Of a stretch of DNA of 28,699 bases, positions 6,827 to 14,685 are shown piece after piece. Below the pieces are notes generated by a model. It had not been told where the DNA came from. It searched no databases and was given only the letters and a program-made list of their open reading frames with translations. Each line of letters begins with the position of its first letter. Position 1 is the first letter of the stretch. This DNA comes from an uncultured Collinsella sp. (GTDB taxonomy: Bacteria > Actinomycetota > Coriobacteriia > Coriobacteriales > Coriobacteriaceae), in contig CABRHR010000014.1 of the NCBI GenBank assembly GCA_902470835.1, positions 1-28,699 on the forward strand, given 5' to 3'. The position numbers and the translations under genes are program-made.

Positions 6827-9800
6827 ATGCACGTTCCACACCCCCACATTCGCCGGTTGTCGAAAATCCCGCTTGCCGGGACGGCGGCGCTTGCTGCGCT
6901 GATCGCCACGAGCGTCGCCTGTTTCACGGCGGCTCCCAACGTCGCCCAGGCGGCAGACACGCCTGAGATCACCGATATGACCGAGCAGGACTATAGCGAC
7001 CTGGGCCTGGGCACGAGCGAGGACATTCCGGCCGATACCGTTGGCCCCTATTCCACCGATACCCCCACGACGTTTGCCACGCGCAGCGAGGTCTATATGG
7101 CAGCTAACGGTAGCCATGGCAATCGCTACACTCTGCGCGACAAGCTCGAGAACGTCGAGCGCGGCGATATTGGCGGCAGCAGCAAACTCACCGATGGCTA
7201 TGGAAGTGTGTGGGGCGCCGCAAAGTTCTGGCAAAACGTCAACAATTTCGATACGAACAGCGACCTCTACAAGCATAGCGACTACGGTGGCGGCACCTGG
7301 TCGTATCTGAGCAACAATGAGTCCTCGACGGTACTTGCCAACGACAACAACGGCTTCTCGGGCATTCACGCCACAAGCGTTGAGTTCTGCGGCGATGCCA
7401 GTACAGGCAAAAAGAGCCGCGTTGCCGAGCTTCGTGCCTACGGCGACAGTTCTTCCACGACGATCGACGGCAAGTCGTACGCCGGAAAGGTTGAGCTGGT
7501 CCTCTATTCGTTTAGCAACGGGCGCACGCGCAGCCTTGATACGCGCCTGCCGGTGACGGTCAACACCAATATGATGGACGGAGGCCGTTTTAAGTATCTG
7601 AACGCCGGCTACCTGCAAGAGCACGACGCCGTCTTTGATGTCGAGGCGGGCGATGTCGATGGTGACGGCGTGGACGAGCTTTTTGTCTATGCGGGCTGCT
7701 ATGTCGACGAGAGCGGCGTGCGTAAGGCTGTAGTCGATATGTACGACCTGGAGGGCGGCAACTGGAGGCAGAGTGTCGTCAAAATCGACGCCGGTAACGC
7801 CGCGGACTACACCACGCACAACGAGGGCGGGAACGACTCTTGGACGCAGCTGCAGTCAGCTCCTGTCGTTTCGCTGGCTGCCGGAGACCTCGACCGCGAT
7901 TTTTGCGATGACCTCGCCATCGTGGTCTCGGCACCCTACGGCAAGAAGAATATTGATAAGTCGACGCATTGCGAGCTGTTTTCGTGGGATGCATCCAAGG
8001 GTGCGCTCGTCCATGTCGATGCTCTGGGCGACGCGGGCGCAATCTCCCTCTCCTCGAACGGCAAGACCATGGTCGCTGCGAATGCGACGTTCGGCACGTT
8101 TGCCGCCTACGATGAAGAAGGAAAGAAGACGGGTGAAACCGTCACGGGCCTTATTCTTGCGGGCTATGACTGGCAACGCAGTGCTTTTGATTACGACGCC
8201 TATGACGGCAGCAAGGGGCTGTACGGCGCGCTGTACCGCTATGCGTATTTTGACTCGGAGTCTGGCGAGTTCAAACTATCCGATTGCAAGGAATACAGAG
8301 ACGGGCTCCTTGCCTCCTATGGACTGATGCATGTGCCCAACAGCGCATGGAAGGATAGCGCGCAGGATAAGCGCTATCCGTGCACCTTGGCGCCTATTGC
8401 CCTTGCCACTGCCAACCTTGACGGCCTGTCCGAGCAGCTGGCGGTCGACGAGGTGCTCGTGGGCGGCGATGTGTTCCGCGACTTTGCCTGCAACACGGCA
8501 CAGAGCGGGGCTCAGGGCTTGGGGTCCATGGTCGGAACCATGAGCATGAGCGGTCAGCAATACAACAGCAGCAACAAGCATGACCACAAGGGTATAGAGC
8601 AGGTGTGGATCAGCGACGTCAAGGCTGGCAGCGTCTCGGGTTCGGACCGCTATAACGAGAGCTTTATCGCTGTGGTGGGCAAGCACCGCGACGAGGACCT
8701 GCGCAAGAACGATGACTACTATTGGATGACCGCCTCGCATTTTTCGCTCGACGAGAACGGAAAGGTGCGCCGCGGCGAGGAGCAGGTGATTAGCGAGAGC
8801 AACCGTCGCGGCACTACCTACGGCACATTTATCTCGCTCGCGCTGCCCGATGTCGACAACGACAGCGTCAAGATCACGTACAAGGACCGCTACAAGGTCT
8901 ATACCAACCCGCGCGTGCTTGCCGTGCTGCAGGATGCGCCCTATGTTGAGGATCTGGAGCAGGCATACGGCTATCTGGTGTTGGGCGGCACGTCATACGG
9001 AGAGGAAAAGGGCACGGGGACATCCCAGGGCTATACCATTGGCGCCGAGTTGGGCGTTGCCGTCGAGGTGCAGACCGGTCCGCCCCTGGTCGCGATGAAT
9101 GCTTCAGTCGATTTTGCCGCCGAGGGATGCTATGACTACCGGAGCGAGCGCACGGTCAGCGCAAGCGTAAGCTATGAGTCGCATGCCGGCGAGGGTGACA
9201 AGGCCGTGCTCTATACGATCCCGATGGTCTATTACGAGTACGAGATCGAAAACGAGGAGACCGGTGGCAAGGGCGTGATGGCGGCGCCCGTGTCGCTCGG
9301 CGCGCAGACCTCGGTCGTTAATGTCGAGGCCTATGACCGCATTGCCAAACAGCACAATATGACGCCGCTCAGCTACTTTCTGACCAACCGGTCGGGAGAA
9401 CCCGGAACCTATCAAACGACGCTCAACGGCGAGACTCCCGTTGGGGATTCCTTTGGCCTGGGCAAGCCTGGCGTAACGCGCGCCTACACGCACGATGGGT
9501 TTAACGGCGCCGCCGCGCAGTCGGGGGCGAGCATTGAGCAGACCATCGAAGTCGAGGAGGGCAAGGAGCAGGAGCTCGAGCTCGGCTTGACACTGAACGG
9601 CAGCGTTGTCATGGGCGCGAAGCTCGCAAAGCACGAGTTGTTTGGCGGCCTGTGCTTTGGTGCCAACGCCGGCTTTACTACGGGTAACTCCTCGAGTGAA
9701 TCGACCGAATACGGCGGCACCGTCGACAACCTGCCCGAGGCCGCGCAGGGCAAGTACGGTTTTGTGTGGCGTCTGGGCGTCAACGCGGTGGATGTCGACA

Positions 9801-10915
9801 AGTTCGAGGCAGACTCGGGCGACAAGCTCGGCACCAAGGACACCGACCAGTTCTGGATCGTGGGCTATGACGTTAAGGACGTCGAGATGCCCGACGCGCC
9901 GGCCGTGACGGGCTTTACGGCAAACGCCGTCGATTCGACCAGCGTTACGTTTAGCTGGGACGATGTACTCGCAAACAAGAGTGGCTTTAGCTACGGCGTG
10001 GGCATGCTGCAGAGCAATGCGGCGGATGCGGTCGTCAATAGCTGGAAGATTGCCGACAACACGCAGACCTCGCTCAAGTGGGATGGGCTGCAGCCCAATA
10101 CGGAGTATCGATTCGCCATCGCCGCCGTTAAGAATGGATCCACGACCGAAACAGGTATTCGCTCGGCAATCATCACGGTCAAGACCATGCCCGATGGCAT
10201 GACGATGACCGTGAGCGGACCTGCGGCGGATGCTGCGGAGGGGTCGGATCTTGGATACGACTCTTCGGTTGAGCGCACGGCGGGAAGCCACCTGACGCTC
10301 TCGGCGATTGGCCATGTGAAGCAACTCGGTGCCGACGATAGCGAAACAGGGCTGGCACCGACCTATATGTGGTACCGCAAGGGCCGCGGCGAGACAGAGT
10401 TTAAGCTCGTGGGTGCCGATGGCAACCTCGCGGCTGGAACGGCCTCAAAGCTCGAGATTGACCTGACCGCAGACGATGACGGTGCGCAGTATTACTGCCA
10501 CGTGGGATACAACGACGTGGGCCTCGACACCGGCACGACGCTCGTGAATATCGAGGCCGAGGAGACGGCGCCCACAACGGTGAACGCCACCCCGATCCGC
10601 ACGCGCCGCCTGTTCTCACAGGCAAGTGCGGGCGCCAAGAAGTTCCTGGACCATACGCTGGTAAACACCGCCGGCCCAACCGATTCCGAAGGCTCAAAGG
10701 ACCCCGAGACTCCTGAGACCCCGACGAACCCGGACAAGCCCAAGTCCGACAACGGAGCTAAGACCGACACCAAGGTCAAGACTACGACCACAGCGAAGAA
10801 CCTCGCAAACACCGGCGACCAAACATTCGCCCTAGTCGCCACCGCAGCGGCAGCGGGTGTAACGCTCGTAGTAATAGCCCTCATCATGCTGATCAAGCGC
10901 CGCAAGAACCACTAG
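6827..10915 (+). CDS. Large secreted LAxTG-anchored surface protein with FG-GAP-like, Fn3 and Ig-like regions
   Basis: A 1362-residue protein. ATG 6827 is chosen because GAGG (6817-6820) sits 6 bases upstream and the product then opens with a classical signal peptide ending AQA|AD near residue 43; upstream in-frame ATGs lack this. The N-terminal half has FG-GAP-like, calcium-type loops: DVDGDGVDE (276-284) and DLDRDFCDD (354-362), then weaker ATANLDG and DVDNDS versions, which suggests a beta-propeller. A beta-rich middle region of alternating polar and hydrophobic residues is unassigned. An Fn3 domain (about 1023-1124) and an Ig-like segment ending in QYYCHV follow, then a Pro/Thr/Lys wall spacer, LANTG (1326-1330), a hydrophobic helix and a KRRKNH tail. 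LAxTG is the motif class E sortases of high-GC actinobacteria are known to use. Probable role: adhesion or binding of host or glycan ligands (inference). It is flanked by repeats upstream and a terminator downstream. Confidence 0.9.
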   Translation: MHVPHPHIRRLSKIPLAGTAALAALIATSVACFTAAPNVAQAADTPEITDMTEQDYSDLGLGTSEDIPADTVGPYSTDTPTTFATRSEVYMAANGSHGNRYTLRDKLENVERGDIGGSSKLTDGYGSVWGAAKFWQNVNNFDTNSDLYKHSDYGGGTWSYLSNNESSTVLANDNNGFSGIHATSVEFCGDASTGKKSRVAELRAYGDSSSTTIDGKSYAGKVELVLYSFSNGRTRSLDTRLPVTVNTNMMDGGRFKYLNAGYLQEHDAVFDVEAGDVDGDGVDELFVYAGCYVDESGVRKAVVDMYDLEGGNWRQSVVKIDAGNAADYTTHNEGGNDSWTQLQSAPVVSLAAGDLDRDFCDDLAIVVSAPYGKKNIDKSTHCELFSWDASKGALVHVDALGDAGAISLSSNGKTMVAANATFGTFAAYDEEGKKTGETVTGLILAGYDWQRSAFDYDAYDGSKGLYGALYRYAYFDSESGEFKLSDCKEYRDGLLASYGLMHVPNSAWKDSAQDKRYPCTLAPIALATANLDGLSEQLAVDEVLVGGDVFRDFACNTAQSGAQGLGSMVGTMSMSGQQYNSSNKHDHKGIEQVWISDVKAGSVSGSDRYNESFIAVVGKHRDEDLRKNDDYYWMTASHFSLDENGKVRRGEEQVISESNRRGTTYGTFISLALPDVDNDSVKITYKDRYKVYTNPRVLAVLQDAPYVEDLEQAYGYLVLGGTSYGEEKGTGTSQGYTIGAELGVAVEVQTGPPLVAMNASVDFAAEGCYDYRSERTVSASVSYESHAGEGDKAVLYTIPMVYYEYEIENEETGGKGVMAAPVSLGAQTSVVNVEAYDRIAKQHNMTPLSYFLTNRSGEPGTYQTTLNGETPVGDSFGLGKPGVTRAYTHDGFNGAAAQSGASIEQTIEVEEGKEQELELGLTLNGSVVMGAKLAKHELFGGLCFGANAGFTTGNSSSESTEYGGTVDNLPEAAQGKYGFVWRLGVNAVDVDKFEADSGDKLGTKDTDQFWIVGYDVKDVEMPDAPAVTGFTANAVDSTSVTFSWDDVLANKSGFSYGVGMLQSNAADAVVNSWKIADNTQTSLKWDGLQPNTEYRFAIAAVKNGSTTETGIRSAIITVKTMPDGMTMTVSGPAADAAEGSDLGYDSSVERTAGSHLTLSAIGHVKQLGADDSETGLAPTYMWYRKGRGETEFKLVGADGNLAAGTASKLEIDLTADDDGAQYYCHVGYNDVGLDTGTTLVNIEAEETAPTTVNATPIRTRRLFSQASAGAKKFLDHTLVNTAGPTDSEGSKDPETPETPTNPDKPKSDNGAKTDTKVKTTTTAKNLANTGDQTFALVATAAAAGVTLVVIALIMLIKRRKNH

Positions 10916-10941
10916 GAGTCAGTCGAACATATCGACAAAGT

Positions 10942-10984
10942 AAAACCCGGGTAGCCAAACAACTGGCTACCCGGGTTTTCTCTT
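10942..10984 (+). terminator. Strong intrinsic terminator of the surface-protein gene
   Basis: A perfect 16-bp stem, AAAACCCGGGTAGCCA (10942-10957), pairs with 10964-10979 across the loop AACAAC. The right arm ends in TTTT, followed by CTCTTT. It begins 26 bases after the stop codon. Confidence 0.9.
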
Positions 10985-11075
10985 TATTAGAAATCAGAGT
11001 CTTCAAGGCAAGAGCCCGATTCAACCAGAGACACTCCGAATACTCCCCATGACAAGCCGCGCTCCAACAACAAGG

Positions 11076-11137
11076 CGTCTGCCCGGGCGGCGCGGAATGT
11101 AAGGTTCATCGCGAGTTCCGCGCCGCCCGGGCAGACG
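11076..11137 (-). repeat. Palindromic element, type A, copy 2
   Basis: A perfect 22-bp inverted repeat: arms 11076-11097 (starting CGTCTGCCCGGGCGG) and 11116-11137, with an 18-base loop. Read on the minus strand it contains GCGGAACTCGCGATGAAC and GCCCGGG followed by GACGCCT, as in copy 1 at 6068-6196, while other stem positions differ but remain paired. It begins 26 bases after the stop of the minus-strand LTA-synthase-like gene, the same relation to its upstream gene as copy 1, so it probably acts as that gene's terminator or 3' element. Confidence 0.85.
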
Positions 11138-11163
11138 AACCGGGATAGACCCGCAGCGACCCG

Positions 11164-13464
11164 CTACTTGATCTTGGTCGTGCCCGGCGCCAGGTTGGGG
11201 TCGGTCTCGTTGGCCTCGGTCTGGAAGTGCTCGGTGTAGACGTTCTTGCCGTCGCGGAACATCTCGTAGTACTGCATCTTGGCGTAGTCCTCGCGCGCCT
11301 TGGTGGCGGCAGCAGCGACAGCGTCGTCACCGGTGACGTTGGAGGAGAGCGCCCAGCGCAGGCTGGCGTCCTCGTAGCCCACGGAGTTGATAGCGGGCAG
11401 CGATTCGCGCAGCGTCATGTGCGCCTTCTGGTAGTCGGAGAGAGGTGCGCCGATCAGTTGCATCAGCTGGGTGGACAGGTAGTTGGTGGACAGGTCGTCG
11501 ACCTCGCTCGTCTGGTCGCAGCCGGCGACGTCGTAGTTAGCCCAGATGATGTAGTCGGTCTGCCACAGGCGCTCCTGGTGGGTGGCGTCGTCCTCGTCGG
11601 TAAACCACTTGTCGTTAAACTTAGACGGGAAGAACGGCTGGTGGTCGCCCCAGAACACCACGACCACCTTGCGGTCGAGCTTGCTTAGGGCGTTGAGGAA
11701 GTAGCGCAGCGCCTGATCGGACTGCTCGATGCACGAGACATACTCGTCGACGTCGGACAGCGTGCCGTCCTCGACGGTCTTGGTGTCCAGGTCGGTCGTG
11801 TCGATGTTGAGGTGCACCTGCTTGTCGACCGGCAGCAGGCCCGTGTCGTAGCCCGAGTGGTTCTGCATGGTCACGTCGAAGATAAACTGCGGGTCGGCGT
11901 TCTGGTCGAGCAGCTCGAGAATCTTGTCGTAGGTAGCCTGGTCGGTCACCATGCCGCGCAGGGTGTCGGCGCCCCGGAAGTCGTTGATAGACAGGAACTG
12001 GTCAAAGCCAAAGTCCTTGTAGACGTTCTCGCGGTTCCAGTTGGTTGCGTGATTGGGGTGCATGGCCGTGGTGGAATAGCCGAGCGATTTGAACTGCTCT
12101 GCCAGATTCCCGGTCGTTTCCATGTTGTAGATGGTGTAGGGGTACACGCCCGAGCCCAGGTTGGCCATGGAGTTGCCGGTCATAAACTCAAACTCGGTAT
12201 TGGCGGTGCCGCCGCCGTAGGCGCTCACATAGAGCTTGCCGCGGCTGAGGCAGTTGGACAGGTTCTTAAAGTACTGCGGGCCCTCGTAGCCGGCGCGCAT
12301 GTTCTGGTAGATCGACAGATCCGAGAACGTCTCGTTCATGATGGCGATGACCGTGGGCTTCTCGCTGTTGAATTGCTCCTTTGCGGCGGCGCGCTCGTCG
12401 CTCTTGGCGGCGTCGGACTTGTCGTAGGCCTTGGCGTACTTTTTGAGCGTGGCCTTGGCATCGTCGACGGAGTAGTCGGCGGGTTTGGGCGGCTTGATGG
12501 ACTGCGCTGCGCTAATGAAAGCGGGCAGGTAGCCCTCGCGCCAGTAGCTCTCGAGCGGGCGCCAGGTGTAGACGGTGATGCCGAGGGTGTTGTAGTAGTC
12601 GATGAGCGTGACATGCGCGGTCACACCGCCCAGGCACAGCACGGCGACGAGCAGGTTGGTGAGCAGGATGCGCTTGGCGTTGGCGGCGCCCTTCTGGCGA
12701 TGCGGCGCGACCAGGCCGGCGTACTCGCACAGCAGCATGGCGATGGCGGTAAAGCCCATGGACAGCACGCAGAACAGCGAGATGGAGAAGGTGTAGCCGT
12801 TGCCGGCGACCGCGGCGGCGGTGGAGATGGCCGAAAGGTCGCCCGGCTGGATGGGCATGGATTTAAACGTGATGACGAAGAACTCGGCAATGCCCAGGAC
12901 AAAGAGGGCAAAGGCCAGGACCGCGGGAGCTGCGCCATGGCGCTGGAACAGGAAGAACAGGCCGACCATGAGCGTGGTGATGATGGCCCACTCGAGCAGG
13001 ATGCACAGGGGGTAGACCCAGGTAAAGTCGTGGTTGGACGAGACCTCCATGCCCAGCAGCGCAAAGACGCCGGCGAGCAGCAGGCACAGGACGGCGGCGA
13101 CGAGTGGTTTGCCCACAAAGGCGCCGCGCAGGCGGGCGAGCTTGCCGGTGGGGGCGGGGGCGTCGGCCGAGGCGAACGCAAAGACGCGCGGGGCGATGCG
13201 GTCGCGGGCGATGCTGGCCCAAGCGCAGCCGGTGAGGATGGCGTTGGTCAGGATGAGCATCACAAAGGCGAGCGGCTCGTTTTGGGCGACGAGGCCAATG
13301 GCGCCCCAAATGGTCAAAAAGAGCTGGAACAGGCCGAAGGCGACGCTCCACCCAAGAGCGCTTTTGGCAACGGTGCCCGACTGGGCGCGAACGGCCTTGG
13401 CCTCGCGCAAGACAAGGTAGACGGTCGCCGCAAGACCGACGAGCGAGATGGCGGCAGCGAACAT
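11164..13464 (-). CDS. LTA synthase family membrane sulfatase
   Basis: A 766-residue polytopic membrane protein with an extracytoplasmic sulfatase-fold domain, like LtaS, which transfers glycerol-phosphate from phosphatidylglycerol onto wall polymer. The N-terminal ~300 residues hold several hydrophobic helices. The catalytic domain has the metal-ligand candidate Glu378 (MNETFSDL), the nucleophile candidate Thr420 in GGTANTEF (aligning with LtaS GKTSDSEF), MHPNHATNWNR, and GDHQP with Asp607/His608. The start is ATG 13464, placed 7 bases after GAGGAG; a GTG at 13479 overlaps that ribosome binding site and is less likely. The N-terminal membrane part is larger than the five helices of LtaS. A related phosphoglycerol transferase acting on another glycan is the alternative. 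The palindrome at 11076-11137 lies just downstream. Confidence 0.88.
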   Translation of the reverse strand: MFAAAISLVGLAATVYLVLREAKAVRAQSGTVAKSALGWSVAFGLFQLFLTIWGAIGLVAQNEPLAFVMLILTNAILTGCAWASIARDRIAPRVFAFASADAPAPTGKLARLRGAFVGKPLVAAVLCLLLAGVFALLGMEVSSNHDFTWVYPLCILLEWAIITTLMVGLFFLFQRHGAAPAVLAFALFVLGIAEFFVITFKSMPIQPGDLSAISTAAAVAGNGYTFSISLFCVLSMGFTAIAMLLCEYAGLVAPHRQKGAANAKRILLTNLLVAVLCLGGVTAHVTLIDYYNTLGITVYTWRPLESYWREGYLPAFISAAQSIKPPKPADYSVDDAKATLKKYAKAYDKSDAAKSDERAAAKEQFNSEKPTVIAIMNETFSDLSIYQNMRAGYEGPQYFKNLSNCLSRGKLYVSAYGGGTANTEFEFMTGNSMANLGSGVYPYTIYNMETTGNLAEQFKSLGYSTTAMHPNHATNWNRENVYKDFGFDQFLSINDFRGADTLRGMVTDQATYDKILELLDQNADPQFIFDVTMQNHSGYDTGLLPVDKQVHLNIDTTDLDTKTVEDGTLSDVDEYVSCIEQSDQALRYFLNALSKLDRKVVVVFWGDHQPFFPSKFNDKWFTDEDDATHQERLWQTDYIIWANYDVAGCDQTSEVDDLSTNYLSTQLMQLIGAPLSDYQKAHMTLRESLPAINSVGYEDASLRWALSSNVTGDDAVAAAATKAREDYAKMQYYEMFRDGKNVYTEHFQTEANETDPNLAPGTTKIK

Positions 13465-13677
13465 GCTGAGACTCCTCACAAACTAAAACCTACGAAAGCG
13501 GGGGTTTACCCGATTGTTACCAAGATATGCGCTGCAACTGGTGGCTGCGCACAACAACCAGCCATATTAACGCGCACGTGTGGCGGTGTGGCGCAATGGA
13601 GTGGCGACCTGCGCGATAATGGACGGGAATTACACGGAAACGTAAAGGCTTCTTAAAGAATTAGCGAGGATGAGGCG

Positions 13678-14526
13678 ATGAGCGAGCAGGTTTGCACCAA
13701 GGCTGTGGATACGTGCGGCTATCCGGTCGAGACCACGGGCAATGCGGTGCTGGACACGTTGGAGCACCGTTCCTCTACGCGCGCTTTTGCACACGATGAC
13801 AACGACCGTCCCGTAGCGGTGACCGACGAGCAGCGTGCGGCGATTCTGCATGCGGCGAGTCGCGCGCCGTCAGCGGGCGCCATGATGATGTATTCCGTCG
13901 TGAGCATTCGCGAGCAGGCTACGCTGGACCGTCTGGCCGACCTGTGCGACCACCAGCCTATGATCGCCAAGGCTCCCTGGGCACTTATATTTGTGGTCGA
14001 TTATGCCAAGTGGATCGATCTGTTTGAGCACGTGGGCTGCTTTGAGCCCGAGTTTGTCGAGCGCACGGGCAAGGCGCCCCGCCGCGCGCCGGGTCTGGGC
14101 GACTTTGCCATCGCGGCTCAGGATGCCGTGATCGCCGCGCAAAACGCCGTGGTTGCCGCCGAGGCCCTGGGGCTGGGGAGCTGCTATATCGGCGACATCG
14201 TCGAGAATGCCGAGGAAGTTGCCGAGCTGCTCGATCTGCCGCCCTATACCATGCCGCTATCGATGCTCATCATCGGCACGCCCCGTAAGGAGCGCCCGGC
14301 CATTGCACATCCCGTGGTGAACCTGGTGCACGAGGAGCGCTACTGCCGTGCGGACGACGTGACTATGGATGCGCAGGTGGCCGAGATGGATGCGATGTTT
14401 CGCCCGCATGCCCGTGAGGTGGGCGAGCGCGTGGTGGATATCTACACCCGCAAGCACACGAGCCCCTTTATGGCCGAGATGAGCCGTTCCATGGAGTGGT
14501 GGTTCAAAAACTGGCTCGGCAGGTAG
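13678..14526 (+). CDS. Nitroreductase family FMN oxidoreductase
   Basis: A 282-residue flavin reductase of the nitroreductase superfamily, cytoplasmic and normally dimeric, reducing nitro, quinone or related compounds with NAD(P)H. The N-terminal FMN-binding motif HRSSTR (30-35) is followed by ASRAPSAGAMMM, the paired helices AIAAQDAVIAAQNAVVAAEALGLGSC split by family pattern, and MLIIGTPRKERP. ATG 13678 is preceded by AGCGAGGA at suitable spacing. The ~70 residues after the reductase core are longer than in minimal family members. The gene diverges from the LTA-synthase-like gene across a 213-base gap in which I see no convincing paired promoter boxes. A palindrome starts 2 bases after its stop and kup follows. 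The actual substrate cannot be told. Confidence 0.88.
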   Translation: MSEQVCTKAVDTCGYPVETTGNAVLDTLEHRSSTRAFAHDDNDRPVAVTDEQRAAILHAASRAPSAGAMMMYSVVSIREQATLDRLADLCDHQPMIAKAPWALIFVVDYAKWIDLFEHVGCFEPEFVERTGKAPRRAPGLGDFAIAAQDAVIAAQNAVVAAEALGLGSCYIGDIVENAEEVAELLDLPPYTMPLSMLIIGTPRKERPAIAHPVVNLVHEERYCRADDVTMDAQVAEMDAMFRPHAREVGERVVDIYTRKHTSPFMAEMSRSMEWWFKNWLGR

Positions 14527-14528
14527 CC

Positions 14529-14561
14529 AATGTGACAAAGGGACAGTCCCTTTGTCACATT
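14529..14561. repeat. Perfect palindrome, type B, copy 1
   Basis: 16-bp arms 14529-14544 and 14546-14561 flank a single base: AATGTGACAAAGGGAC, A, then its complement. The core ACAAAGGGAC/GTCCCTTTGT recurs at 17015-17052 and 27774-27804. It lies 2 bases after the nitroreductase stop. It has no poly-T tail, so termination strength is uncertain. Confidence 0.9.
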
Positions 14562-14644
14562 CCATATCGCCGCGGTGGCCTAAAGGCCGTATAAATGTTT
14601 ATCTAGCTGGGAAAACGGTGCCGTGCAAGCGCAGGCCGATTGCC

Positions 14645-14650
14645 TATAAT
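14645..14650 (+). promoter_or_regulatory. Candidate -10 box for kup
   Basis: A consensus TATAAT lies 35 bases before the kup start. No convincing -35 box sits 16-18 bases upstream; a nearby TG at 14641-14642 is one base too far for a standard extended -10. Confidence 0.4.
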
Positions 14651-14685
14651 CCCTTCGAACATTAAAGTTGGGAGGAAACCGGCTT

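Noticed and set aside
11812..13656. Long plus-strand frame opposite the LTA-synthase-like gene
   Set aside because: Low-complexity Gly/Val/Ala/Asp/Glu shadow of the minus-strand gene, whose catalytic motifs are intact.
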